The position numbers were made by a program, and so were the translations under genes. Below, in pieces: positions 45,504-53,927 of a stretch of 64,000 nt of DNA. This stretch comes from Chitinophaga arvensicola (lineage in GTDB: Bacteria; Bacteroidota; Bacteroidia; Chitinophagales; Chitinophagaceae), in contig NZ_FOJG01000001.1 in NCBI RefSeq assembly GCF_900110835.1, forward strand, positions 1,003,022 through 1,067,021. Reading direction: 5' to 3'. Position 1 is the first letter of the stretch, and every line of letters starts with the position of its first letter. The notes beneath the pieces were generated by a model. That model searched no databases and was not told the origin of the DNA. It saw nothing but the letters and a program-made list of their open reading frames with translations.

Positions 45504-46423
45504 AACACCGCTTTTTTACTTCCCTGCAGATATTCTGTTCATGCCACAACATAGCCGTACCGGATACCCACAGCTTACCCTATCCTGACAATGTAGTAAA
45601 GGCTTTTGACATACTCACCAGTCAAGAGCACCCGGCAGGCGGCAGGCTGTTTATTAGCGGGGAGCGGGGAAAGAAGGGAACCATTGGCGCAGCTAAGATA
45701 TGGGATTGTAGCAGAACAGTAATGTACGTACCCCTCGATGGGTTCTGGAATATTCTACAGGGTAAACGATGCCCATATCTATTGAAAATGTTAGCTGGAA
45801 CGCTGGCCTACTTTAAGCAGATCGTAAAAATTCCCATGTACAATGAACCATCCCCGATAAAATGGACGATTGATGCCATACGGCAATGGTTGGAAGAGGA
45901 AGATTTGGAAACGGATGGGGAAGAAATGGTGAAGGCATTCGAGAGGGCCGACAAGCTGGCGAAAAAGACCAGGAGGATATTAAACGATCCGGCCAGCTTA
46001 GCTGGATGGGATGAGGGGTTACGCGGTTTTATACCGCAGTCTGATTGGGAGTATGAGATCAAACTGTGCTGTGCGGAGCTTCGGCAACTTTACCACAAAT
46101 ACCCACAGCGCAAACTGGAAGAAAACATCCACGAAAGTTTATTTCCAATAGATGAGGATGGTCGCCTGTATGTCGATGATATAATAGGTTTCTATTTTTT
46201 AGGTAAAGAAAACATACTGAATGATCATGTGCTGGACTATATAAACGGCAGTTTTCAGGAATGCTATGAGGAAATAATGCCTATGAGCATTATCAGCTAT
46301 GACCAACCCGGTATTACACCAGTGTTCAATCTCGAATTTGAAGATAAACTGCAACACCTGCTCGGAACGTTTGCTTACACCATAAATAACGAGAAAGATG
46401 AAATCGCTGACGAATCTATATGA
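45446..46423 (+). CDS. PRTRC system protein F
   Basis: The frame is open from 45329 (ATG) but the first third overlaps the small gene in another frame; I chose the GTG at 45446, which limits the overlap to 58 bases, and the start remains uncertain. Recognisable family segments include SLQIFCSCHNIAVPD, HPAGGRLFISGERG, IWDCSRTVMYVPLDGFW and DGRLYVDDIIGFYFLG. The protein is helical and acidic around RQWLEEEDLETDGEE. Position between C and B matches the order E-C-F-B-ThiF. Function unknown. Confidence 0.8.
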   Translation: MVRTKLQPIRKAHTGKRRIEHRFFTSLQIFCSCHNIAVPDTHSLPYPDNVVKAFDILTSQEHPAGGRLFISGERGKKGTIGAAKIWDCSRTVMYVPLDGFWNILQGKRCPYLLKMLAGTLAYFKQIVKIPMYNEPSPIKWTIDAIRQWLEEEDLETDGEEMVKAFERADKLAKKTRRILNDPASLAGWDEGLRGFIPQSDWEYEIKLCCAELRQLYHKYPQRKLEENIHESLFPIDEDGRLYVDDIIGFYFLGKENILNDHVLDYINGSFQECYEEIMPMSIISYDQPGITPVFNLEFEDKLQHLLGTFAYTINNEKDEIADESI

Positions 46424-47114
46424 TCAATTGTCCCTGAAGTGGACACCGATATTTGGATTGATAATATATGCCAGTAACGAGGAAACGCCTTCCCACTACG
46501 TCGAAGCAGCGCAGGTTGGCGAAAATGACGAGTTGATTAATCTGCACCCGCTGTCTTTACAAGAATCCACCAACATAGGCCGCATCACAATGGCCGCTAC
46601 AGGCAGCAAAGACTATCTGATGTCAAAAGGGTTCATCCCCTCCAATGTTCTTTACCTCAACCAATCCGGGGAAGGAAAGGTGGTATGGCATACTGCCCCC
46701 CAACGCCGTCGTCTTTTGTTTGGGCAAGAACTGGAATTAAAAAATGGAAGGGCCAACGTTCCTGGGCTTTTGTGGATTGCCAGTGCTGACAAGTTGCGCC
46801 TTTTTGCACTGCATAGCGCAAATAAGGTGGCCTCAAATTCTCCACTCTACATTGCCCCATTCCATAATGTAAGTAGTAATGGTGCCGTCTGCATGGGGAA
46901 CGTCGATATTGATGCCCGCTTGTCTGATGGACTGGAAGCATATATGACTAATTGGGAAACCGCTTTTTTCAACAGCCATTTTACGGCAGATCATGGCGGC
47001 GGTGGTAAAACAAAAGACCTCCATACCCTCTATTCAGAATTGATTGGAACAGATAACAGATTCCCCGAGGAAGAACTACGAAAACTCAAACAAACTATAA
47101 AAGACGTGTTATGA
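46398..47114 (+). CDS. PRTRC system protein B
   Basis: A 238-residue protein that overlaps the F gene by 26 bases and the ThiF gene by 4 bases (ATGA). Landmarks include LPGLLWIASADKLRLFALHS-type segments (here VPGLLWIASADKLRLFALH), LYIAPFHNVSSNGAVCMGN and EAYMTNWETAFFNSHFTADH, all characteristic of PRTRC protein B. The ...YIAPFHNV...G.VC.GN motif recalls E2-like or JAB-linked modules in the ThiF neighbourhood, but this resemblance is only suggestive. Confidence 0.9.
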   Translation: MKSLTNLYDQLSLKWTPIFGLIIYASNEETPSHYVEAAQVGENDELINLHPLSLQESTNIGRITMAATGSKDYLMSKGFIPSNVLYLNQSGEGKVVWHTAPQRRRLLFGQELELKNGRANVPGLLWIASADKLRLFALHSANKVASNSPLYIAPFHNVSSNGAVCMGNVDIDARLSDGLEAYMTNWETAFFNSHFTADHGGGGKTKDLHTLYSELIGTDNRFPEEELRKLKQTIKDVL

Positions 47115-47896
47115 ATAATCTTGAAGCAGTACATTACCTGCATCCAATTTTTTTGCAGCCCCCGCATCCAATAACAGTAAACATTATCGGGGCAGGCGGC
47201 ACCGGAAGTCATTTCTGTTATGCGTTGGCAAACATGGCCCAGACCCTTTTGGAAACAGGGCATCCGGCCTTTTTTGTTAAGGTATATGATGAGGATACGA
47301 TACAGAAACCAAACATTGGCCGCACCACTTATTCGCGAAGTGAAATCGGCCTGAATAAAGCAGTTGCCATCGTTAACCGGATAAACCATAGCGCTGGACT
47401 TACATGGCAGGCAGTACCAAAAAGATATGACAACCAAAGGGAAACTGCTAACATGACCATCACCTGCGTACATACAAAAGGTGACCGAGTGATGATCGGC
47501 AAGCAACTAACTAACGCTAACAAAAGTAATAACTACAGCCCTACCAATCCCTTATACTGGCTGGACTGCGGAAACGCCACCGATACAGGACAGGCAATTC
47601 TTTCCACCGTCACCAAACTACAACAGCCCAAATCAAATATGTACCTGCCAGTTGGTTACCTGCCGCTGGTAACAGAAGAATACGGGGAGTTTATGGTTGA
47701 TGAGCCAGATACGCCGAGTTGCTCTGTGGCGGAAGCCATTTCTAAACAAGACCTGTTTATTAATCCCTCCATATCACTGGCAGCTATAAAATTGCTTTGG
47801 CAGTATTTCAAGCAGGGCATGAGCCATTACCGTGGTGTATTCGTTAACAACCGTAACCACTCTACCGTGGGCCTGCCGATTAAAGCTAAATATTAA
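47111..47896 (+). CDS. PRTRC system ThiF-family protein (E1-like)
   Basis: A 261-residue ThiF/E1-like protein. The nucleotide-binding glycine loop is VNIIGAGGTGSHF (about 19-31), followed by VKVYDEDTIQKPNIGRTTYSRSEIGLNKA, where the aspartate and the NxGR motif match the adenylation site of this family. CSVAEAISKQDLFINPS lies near the C-terminus. A catalytic cysteine is not certain; C204 in that segment is a candidate. Presence with PRTRC C suggests a ubiquitin-like modification pair (inference). Confidence 0.9.
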   Translation: MNNLEAVHYLHPIFLQPPHPITVNIIGAGGTGSHFCYALANMAQTLLETGHPAFFVKVYDEDTIQKPNIGRTTYSRSEIGLNKAVAIVNRINHSAGLTWQAVPKRYDNQRETANMTITCVHTKGDRVMIGKQLTNANKSNNYSPTNPLYWLDCGNATDTGQAILSTVTKLQQPKSNMYLPVGYLPLVTEEYGEFMVDEPDTPSCSVAEAISKQDLFINPSISLAAIKLLWQYFKQGMSHYRGVFVNNRNHSTVGLPIKAKY

Positions 47897-47902
47897 CATA
47901 GT

Positions 47903-48118
47903 ATGAAAACAAAATTGCAAATAGTAGACATGGAGGGTGAAACGATTAATATAACTGATCTGGATACCGCCATCATGCAGGCTCGTAATTTTTCCGGTTA
48001 TTCCACGCGGGACCCGAATCATAAAGCCTTTATGGCTAACCGAGGCCGGTATTGGAAAGACGTTTTAGAAAAGTTACTTCAGTTAAAGCAGAAACAACAT
48101 GGCAACGCAGAAACCTGA
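47903..48118 (+). CDS. Small hypothetical protein after ThiF
   Basis: A 71-residue protein, 6 bases after the ThiF stop and overlapping the next gene by 20 bases, so it is part of the PRTRC operon. It has ITDLDTAIMQARNFSGYS and a helix ending LLQLKQKQ. The sequence looks like small operon-embedded PRTRC accessory proteins, but I do not know a family. Confidence 0.6.
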   Translation: MKTKLQIVDMEGETINITDLDTAIMQARNFSGYSTRDPNHKAFMANRGRYWKDVLEKLLQLKQKQHGNAET

Positions 48119-48590
48119 AATGCTCCTAAAAATACGGCAGCAGACAGTTGCGCGGCGTTTATACAAATGCCGCCCTTTGTTTGCTTACTATGAACTTATG
48201 CAGTTGTATCCCGGATATACCTATGAGCAGTATCTCACGGACATTAAACCCCGGCCCACTGGTAAAAAATTGCGCAGGCGTAAAAACGTAAAGGTAAAAT
48301 ATGGCCGGTATAGAAGGGTACAGCAACTTCTTACCCAATGGCATACCAGCCATGACTATGATGCGCTCATTACCGCCAGTAATCTTTATAAGCACCTACG
48401 TAAGCCCTACTATGTAAAAGTGAGAATCGGTAATCAGCACCTTAGTTTTACCTATCCCGCAACCGTAGGAGTAAACATCATTGAAGAATTGGTTAGCCTC
48501 TATCATCAATGCCACGAGATCGCCGATGCTATTGCCATTCACGACCTATGCCGTCAGCGTTATGGCTTTGGTTATGAGGTGCATTGTTAA
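48099..48590 (+). CDS. Basic hypothetical protein
   Basis: A 163-residue protein with a strongly basic middle (KPRPTGKKLRRRKNVKVKYG near 50-70) and Tyr-rich helices. The C-terminal part has strand-helix pattern (YYVKVRIGNQHLSFTYPATVGV) and Cys-containing ends. The basic stretch suggests nucleic-acid binding, but no fold is recognised. Overlaps the previous gene by 20 bases. Cotranscribed with the PRTRC genes. Confidence 0.6.
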   Translation: MATQKPEMLLKIRQQTVARRLYKCRPLFAYYELMQLYPGYTYEQYLTDIKPRPTGKKLRRRKNVKVKYGRYRRVQQLLTQWHTSHDYDALITASNLYKHLRKPYYVKVRIGNQHLSFTYPATVGVNIIEELVSLYHQCHEIADAIAIHDLCRQRYGFGYEVHC

Positions 48591-48609
48591 CCTTGAAAAA
48601 CTATTAGTT

Positions 48610-48891
48610 ATGCCTAGAATACCATCATATCTATCTATTGTCACTTATCCAAATTGCTATTCATACGGCGATACAAGAGCCGATGAGGATGGCGATTATA
48701 AAGTAATTGCCCGTGTTTATTTCCGGCCCCTTTGTATTTCCATTTACCATAATGATCCCAAATACGCAAAGATTATCAGCATTGCCAGGAGGGATATTAG
48801 ACGTATTCTGGCAAACATCGACAAGCCCATTCAGATAAGCACGACAGGGGAAACCATTCAACCTTACATAAAAGGGATCGGGCCACTTTAA
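48610..48891 (+). CDS. Small hypothetical protein
   Basis: I chose the ATG at 48610 (MPRIPSYLSIVTYPN); the frame is open upstream but overlaps the previous gene. About 93 residues with an alternating strand pattern (DYKVIARVYFRPLCISIYH) and the ending QPYIKGIGPL. No family recognised. It lies 19 bases after the preceding stop. Confidence 0.55.
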   Translation: MPRIPSYLSIVTYPNCYSYGDTRADEDGDYKVIARVYFRPLCISIYHNDPKYAKIISIARRDIRRILANIDKPIQISTTGETIQPYIKGIGPL

Positions 48892-48919
48892 TGATTAATT
48901 ACCACAAAATTACATCAAT

Positions 48920-49726
48920 ATGAACTACACCAATAAAAAGGTGATGATCGGCTTATCTGCCGGTATTAACAGTGCCGCTGTCCTGGTATGGCTGGACACA
49001 CTGCCACGACAAAACAGACCCCAATGCCTACATCTTTATCATGCACATTTTATAGAGCATAGCGCGGACTCATTACCATTCGTGCTGGCCCTGGTACAAT
49101 GGGCTAAAGAGCGATTTACCAACGTGATTTATAAACAGACCGACCACTCTATTATTGAGTTTTTCCGGCGTTCTAAAATGATTCCGCATCCTGCTAATTC
49201 TCCTTGTAGCCGTCTGCTAAAAATCGTACCAATGCTGGAATATATGGCCTTCCACCAACTCGATATTGATCTGATCGGCTACATCAGTGAGGAAAAGGGA
49301 CGGGCCACAAAGATGCGCTCTAAATACTCACAGGATAGCAAGCGCAAAGCCTTTCCTATAATAGATAGAACCAATGAATGGTGCTTTACCATCGTTAAGG
49401 AGAAATTTGGTTGGTATCCGGCAATTTATGATCTGCGCTGGAATGACCAAGCATTTGTTCACTGGATGGAAGGAAATATTGACAGACTTCCAGAAGATGC
49501 ACAACGACGGGTACGAAAAAAGTTGCATACAGATAAAAGAGTTTTTAAACACAATAACTGCCTGCCATGTAAAAACATGAATCTGGAAGATATGCTTATA
49601 CTCGAATATGCCTATCCAGACCGACTTAATACCGCTCTTGACTTATCCAAGCAGTTGCAAAAGTATTGGGGACGGGATGCCACCGCTTACTATCAAGTAT
49701 TTGCAGGCCATCATTGTAGCATGTAG
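48920..49726 (+). CDS. PAPS-reductase-like PP-loop protein with altered loop
   Basis: A 268-residue protein related to phage- and plasmid-borne PAPS reductase/DndC-type PP-loop ATPases. The loop is S13-A-G-I-N-S18 instead of SGGxDS. Other family landmarks are present: LHLYHAHF, SPCSRLLKI with C96, and a C-terminal CLPC (C214 and C217). These cysteines could hold a metal site. The natural substrate is unknown; sulfur transfer to nucleic acid or nucleotides is possible for the family. Located after the PRTRC run. Confidence 0.8.
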   Translation: MNYTNKKVMIGLSAGINSAAVLVWLDTLPRQNRPQCLHLYHAHFIEHSADSLPFVLALVQWAKERFTNVIYKQTDHSIIEFFRRSKMIPHPANSPCSRLLKIVPMLEYMAFHQLDIDLIGYISEEKGRATKMRSKYSQDSKRKAFPIIDRTNEWCFTIVKEKFGWYPAIYDLRWNDQAFVHWMEGNIDRLPEDAQRRVRKKLHTDKRVFKHNNCLPCKNMNLEDMLILEYAYPDRLNTALDLSKQLQKYWGRDATAYYQVFAGHHCSM

Positions 49727-49780
49727 CGTCCCACTTGCAAGTGATTATAGAATTTATTGTTCACCTATAAACCCAATACA

Positions 49781-50362
49781 ATGATTACTACAAAAATTTC
49801 CAAAAAGGATTTTGAATGGCAACAAAGACCGAGTAACGAATTTATTAAAGTAGCTACGCTCGATGGCCAACCGATCCTAAAAGGGGTAGCCATCTGCGCC
49901 TACGATCTTGAAGAAAGGTCTGGATACATTGTTTACTACCAGCGGGTAAAGGAATACTATTCCACATTTGTACAGTTACGAACCCCAAGTGGCAAGTTGG
50001 TTAAAGGATATGCAGAAGGTTTCGATTTTTCCCTTGTCTACGCTGCTGAACGCCCAGGTAAATACCCTGATGATGCTGAAACTTTTGAGCGGTTCGTACA
50101 GGCAAAACAAACCTTTACACCCATAGGTAATAAGAAGAATTTCCCAGCCTATGTTCGAAATCTGATACAGGAAGATGACGACATAATTTTTGTTCATCGC
50201 TATCCGGGCAATCTATGGATGACGGAAGATGTCGATGATCATGGAGATCGCTTTGCATGCTTAGACTTGAACTATGTATATGAGCAGTTCTACACTGGTG
50301 ATCTCGAACAGGCGGAAGATTATCTCTTTGATATGTTTATGCTTTATGGGAATAGCTTTTAG
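49781..50362 (+). CDS. Hypothetical protein
   Basis: I chose the ATG at 49781 (MITTKISKKDFEWQQR); the frame could extend eight residues. About 193 residues, soluble, with strand-rich N-terminus (YIVYYQRVKEYYSTFVQLR) and acidic C-terminus (EQAEDYLFDMFMLYGNSF). No family recognised. It lies 54 bases after the PP-loop gene and may be cotranscribed. Confidence 0.6.
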   Translation: MITTKISKKDFEWQQRPSNEFIKVATLDGQPILKGVAICAYDLEERSGYIVYYQRVKEYYSTFVQLRTPSGKLVKGYAEGFDFSLVYAAERPGKYPDDAETFERFVQAKQTFTPIGNKKNFPAYVRNLIQEDDDIIFVHRYPGNLWMTEDVDDHGDRFACLDLNYVYEQFYTGDLEQAEDYLFDMFMLYGNSF

Positions 50363-50406
50363 AAAGCTATTTCGGCGCCATATAGTTAGACTAAAAAAAA
50401 TAAATC

Positions 50407-50733
50407 ATGGAAAAGTATCTTTTTGACTTTCACTGGTCTATGGTAGTGCAGGTAACCCGTGTTAAAACTGGTCTGAAAAGAAATCGGCATGTGGTCAATA
50501 ATGTATTAGGTACTTCGCTTGATTATGCTTTTCTCCATCTACAGCGTAAGCTGCACAAAAACGGATGGGTGCTTAGAAAGGTGGTTTCAGCCCGGCCCTA
50601 TGAAATAGCACATGCCTTTTATTCCATGTCGGAGGGCAAACTATTGGAAAAGGAAAAGTTACACCTTATCCAATGGCCCCCGACACCCACTCCAGAGCAG
50701 ATAAATGCGGTATGTTACATTCCTAAACCTTGA
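50407..50733 (+). CDS. Small hypothetical protein
   Basis: A 108-residue protein, probably last in the plus-strand run. It has strands FHWSMVVQVTRVKTGL near the N-terminus and a helix DYAFLHLQRKLHKNGW. It converges with the HExxH gene, whose stop is 10 bases away. Family unknown. Confidence 0.6.
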   Translation: MEKYLFDFHWSMVVQVTRVKTGLKRNRHVVNNVLGTSLDYAFLHLQRKLHKNGWVLRKVVSARPYEIAHAFYSMSEGKLLEKEKLHLIQWPPTPTPEQINAVCYIPKP

Positions 50734-50743
50734 TAGTTTAAGG

Positions 50744-52090
50744 CTACCCATTTCCCTCCAGGTGTTCATCTTCAGAGCGTTGTTGGATTAATACACCATT
50801 ACGGTAAATATCCTTTTTCGCCAATCCATAGAAAAACCAAGCTGCCGCAAACGGGCATTTTTGATCATCGGTAACCCGCTGCCACGGCCCATGCTGACAC
50901 CGATAATCAACGCCGACTGCATTACGCGCCGCCCTACAGGTACGCTCCAGCGAGCAGGGGACAAGACCTTCCATTAGGAAGTTTCCCAATTGCCAGGCCA
51001 CCCGAAAATGGGATGGGTCCGAAATCGGCTCCAGCCAATCCAGCCCATAGGGAACCCGCGCTGTGCGTTCCCCGGCGTTATTAATGGATAGAGGGCCACC
51101 CAAAAAGTTAAAAGCCCTGTAGAAATCATAGCTCAAGGGTTGAGTTGCTTTGTAGATTTTCACGATGGCATGTGGAAACATATAGCGGAGTATTCTTCCT
51201 CGCTCAACATTAGCTTGTAACAACTGCATTGTCCCCATGTAAAATTCGTGATCCCATATCTTACTGCTAACATGCCTAATGCCCTGATCTGCATAGTCCA
51301 TATAACCAAGATGATCCCATCCAATACCGTTGTAATAACGATAACCATAGTCAATAACTTCTTCTCCAGACGCCGGCATAAAGCCGGCGTTTTCCATTTC
51401 GGTAAGTATGCTTACAAATGCCCATCCGGGCATGTTGTGCATTAGTGATACGTCACATAAGGCAAAGATATTTTCCTCCTGGTCGCAAAAGTCAGGGTAG
51501 ATGCGGCGGGCCAAGTCAACAGCCACCCGGTAGGGATAACGTGGCTGTAGGTTGAGATCGGGGTAGAATTTTCTTTCTATCATATAGGCCATCGTTTCCG
51601 ATACCGCGTATTCACCAAAGTTAAAATACTTTGTTTGCCTACCCTCGCTCTCCAGGGTGAGTTTAATTACTGTAGCACGGGAGTTTTCAAAATACTGCTG
51701 TATCCGCGCATCGGGTTCATTCAGAACTTCTGTTATTATATAGCTGTCTGCTTGCTGCATGGAGATCCCAGTAATTTGGCCGGAGCCTCGTAGCCGTTCT
51801 AAAAATTCCATGTGTAGTCGCTGCTCATCTGCCACCGGGCCGTCCATTGGCACATTAAGCTCTGTAACGGCCTCCGGCTGTATGGAAGATATCAACTGGC
51901 GCAGCCGATCCAATCCATTCCAGATTTTGCATAACCCTGAACAAGTGGTTACGTCCTGTATAAAGTGGAAATATTCATGAAAGTAAGTCCCCTGCGGCCC
52001 CGGCTCCAGGAGTGCCAGATTGTGTAGGCTCTGGTCAGTATCAACATAGATCTCCAGAAAAGAAGTAAGGTATCTACCTGTATCAGCCAT
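50744..52090 (-). CDS. Hypothetical HExxH-containing protein, possible zinc peptidase
   Basis: A 448-residue protein with no signal peptide. HEYFHFIQD near 38-46 gives a HExxH site (H38, E39, H42). A downstream YAVSETMAYMIE near 165 could supply the third ligand glutamate as in gluzincin-like enzymes, but this is unproven. The C-terminal part has several cysteines (C at VPCSLERTCRAARN; YRCQHGPW; DQKCPFAAAW), perhaps a metal site. It is the only minus-strand gene between the PRTRC run and the DUF932 gene, so it has its own promoter in 52091-52270. Substrate unknown. Confidence 0.75.
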   Translation of the reverse strand: MADTGRYLTSFLEIYVDTDQSLHNLALLEPGPQGTYFHEYFHFIQDVTTCSGLCKIWNGLDRLRQLISSIQPEAVTELNVPMDGPVADEQRLHMEFLERLRGSGQITGISMQQADSYIITEVLNEPDARIQQYFENSRATVIKLTLESEGRQTKYFNFGEYAVSETMAYMIERKFYPDLNLQPRYPYRVAVDLARRIYPDFCDQEENIFALCDVSLMHNMPGWAFVSILTEMENAGFMPASGEEVIDYGYRYYNGIGWDHLGYMDYADQGIRHVSSKIWDHEFYMGTMQLLQANVERGRILRYMFPHAIVKIYKATQPLSYDFYRAFNFLGGPLSINNAGERTARVPYGLDWLEPISDPSHFRVAWQLGNFLMEGLVPCSLERTCRAARNAVGVDYRCQHGPWQRVTDDQKCPFAAAWFFYGLAKKDIYRNGVLIQQRSEDEHLEGNG

Positions 52091-52488
52091 TGTTAGTGTT
52101 TATATACATACGAATAAATTTTACCTGTTAGCTGCAATCTACCTATTAACGACCTATAACCACTGCTATTGCCACAAAATGATTGCCTGTAGTCTGCTAA
52201 AAACCACATTTATCCCACTGTCCCCCAAATCGCGAAAGTACAAACCTTCTTCGGCCCTACGAACAAACTGCTGCCGTCCCGGAAACGGCAGCGCCGGAGG
52301 TTGTCAAAAAAAATCTCCACCGGTCAGCCAACACACCAGGCCGGGAGTTGACCGGTAGTATTTTTTTGTGCCAATTCGTTCATTCAGGCCTTCGCCGGTT
52401 AGGAAAAGTTGCTAAGGGTGTAAGCGGGCGGGAGTAGACGCCATTCTACCAACAGCCCCAAATTAATAACAATTTAAAATTTACACTC
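52091..52488. other. Divergent intergenic region with structured leader
   Basis: Separates the HExxH gene (leftward) from the DUF932 gene (rightward). It contains the second copy of the conserved structured element. The remainder must hold the promoter of the HExxH gene, but I see no assignable boxes and no gene. Confidence 0.5.
52261..52430 (+). promoter_or_regulatory. Structured leader element, copy 2 (upstream of DUF932 gene)
   Basis: The first hairpin pairs GCTGCCGT (52270-52277) with ACGGCAGC (52285-52292) around a 7-base loop CCCGGAA. The second has CAAAAAAAA (52305-52313) with TTTTTTTG (52361-52368), the internal loop TCTCCA/TAGTA, and CCGGTCA (52320-52326) with TGACCGG (52349-52355). 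ATTCGT, CCGGTTAG and GGTGTA follow in the order seen in copy 1. The internal loops are identical in both copies while the inner stems differ yet still pair. Confidence 0.7.
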
Positions 52489-53523
52489 ATGGCACACGAA
52501 ATCAATTTCAACGAAATTACCGGCAAGCACAGTTTTTACGCAAGATCAGAGAAGGCATGGCACGGACTGGGACAGGTAAAGGACGGTTATCAAAATAGCC
52601 GCGAAGTCATTGTAGACGCAGGGCTGGATTATACCGTTAACATCGCCCCTAACACACACCACGTTCCGGGTTTTGAATCCGTAGTGGCAGACGATTCCTT
52701 TTATACCTATCGCACCGATAACGGCGCTATACTGGGTAGCCGGATCGGCAAAAAGTACCGGGTATTGCAAAACGTAGACGCTTTCGGATTCTTTGATGCC
52801 ATAACCGAAGGAGAGGGCATTTTATATGAAACCGCCGGAGCATTGGGTAAAGGTGAAAGGATATTTATTACTGCCAAATTACCCGATTATATTAAGGTGG
52901 CACAGGATGACCTGATCGAAAAGTACATTTTCCTTTATAACTCCCACGATGGTACAGGCAGCATTAAAATTGCCTTCACGCCCGTACGCATCGTATGTGC
53001 TAACACCCTAAATGCGGCTATGCGCAATTGTCAGAACTCCATTGAAATCCGTCATACGGAATCAGCCGCCGAAAAATTGAGGAAGGCGCACACCTTCTTA
53101 GGTATCAGTAATCAATTTTCTGCACAGTTTGAACAGTTAATGCAAAGTTGGGTAAAAGTTCCTATGACCGATCCGCAAGTAAAGCGACTGATTGAAATGG
53201 CACTTTGCCCAAACAAGGAAACGCTTACCAAATTGCAGGCCGGTCAGTGGGAAGAAGTAAGCACCCGCTTTAAAAATAGCGTAGATGCCGCTTTCGAGTA
53301 TGCAATGTGCAATGTAACCCAACAGATGGGCACCACAAGAGGCACCCTGTTTGGCGCATACAATGCGGTAACAGGCTATTTCCAGAATGTGAAGGAGTAT
53401 AAAAACACTTCCGCAAAGTTCGAAAGCATTATCGAAGGTTCAGCCTTCCAGAAAGGACAAGCAGCCTTTAACATGTGCGTAAACTTTGCCGATTTAGGAG
53501 AAACAGCACTGATTTACAATTAA
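52489..53523 (+). CDS. DUF932 phage/plasmid-like protein
   Basis: A 344-residue protein of the DUF932 family common on phages and plasmids. Characteristic segments are SFYARSEKAWHGLGQVKDGY at the N-terminus, VDAGLDYTVNIAPNTH, a SRIGKKYRVLQNVDAFGFFDAI block, IFLYNSHDGTGSIKIAFTP, RIVCANTLNAA and AAEKLRKAHTFLGI. Function is not established; it often travels with ssb and recombination genes. It shares its leader element with ssb and is followed by a strong terminator. Confidence 0.92.
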   Translation: MAHEINFNEITGKHSFYARSEKAWHGLGQVKDGYQNSREVIVDAGLDYTVNIAPNTHHVPGFESVVADDSFYTYRTDNGAILGSRIGKKYRVLQNVDAFGFFDAITEGEGILYETAGALGKGERIFITAKLPDYIKVAQDDLIEKYIFLYNSHDGTGSIKIAFTPVRIVCANTLNAAMRNCQNSIEIRHTESAAEKLRKAHTFLGISNQFSAQFEQLMQSWVKVPMTDPQVKRLIEMALCPNKETLTKLQAGQWEEVSTRFKNSVDAAFEYAMCNVTQQMGTTRGTLFGAYNAVTGYFQNVKEYKNTSAKFESIIEGSAFQKGQAAFNMCVNFADLGETALIYN

Positions 53524-53529
53524 GCAAAC

Positions 53530-53567
53530 AGGTGCAGGCCAGTAAAAAGCCTGCACCTATTTTTTTC
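53530..53567 (+). terminator. Rho-independent terminator after the DUF932 gene
   Basis: The perfect 10-bp stem AGGTGCAGGC with GCCTGCACCT around a 9-base loop is followed by ATTTTTTT. It begins 6 bases after the DUF932 stop. Confidence 0.92.
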
Positions 53568-53585
53568 CTGTAAAAACATCCCTTT

Positions 53586-53927
53586 ATGGAAACGATAATG
53601 GTAAAACTTCCCGAAATGGAAGAAGTAAATTTTTCCTTTGAGCCACAATATGAAGAAATTCCTATTCGCGGTAACTACATGGCAACAGGTATTGAGCAAC
53701 TGGATAGAGAAGCAGAAGCCGCTGTATTAAGAGAGCTGGAAAACGGGAATATATACGCATGGTTTTGCGCCGCCGTCACGGCAGAATGGAGAGGGATAAA
53801 GGAAACTACGTATTTAGGTGGCTGCTCTTATCATGATGAAAAGGATTTTAAAAGAGATCATTACGATAGTATGAAAGACGAGGCATATAAAGACTTAATA
53901 GCTACTATTAAATCATTGGCAAAGTAA
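53586..53927 (+). CDS. Small hypothetical protein after DUF932
   Basis: A 113-residue acidic, soluble protein starting just past the DUF932 terminator, so it depends on readthrough or on a promoter within the short gap. Segments are EQLDREAEAAVLRELENGNIYAW and EWRGIKETTYLGGCSYHDE, with a C-terminal helix. This pattern recurs in small accessory genes near DUF932, but I do not recognise a family. Confidence 0.6.
   Translation: METIMVKLPEMEEVNFSFEPQYEEIPIRGNYMATGIEQLDREAEAAVLRELENGNIYAWFCAAVTAEWRGIKETTYLGGCSYHDEKDFKRDHYDSMKDEAYKDLIATIKSLAK

Noticed and set aside
50744..52090. A transport or membrane protein
   Set aside because: There are no membrane segments; the HExxH site and soluble composition argue otherwise.
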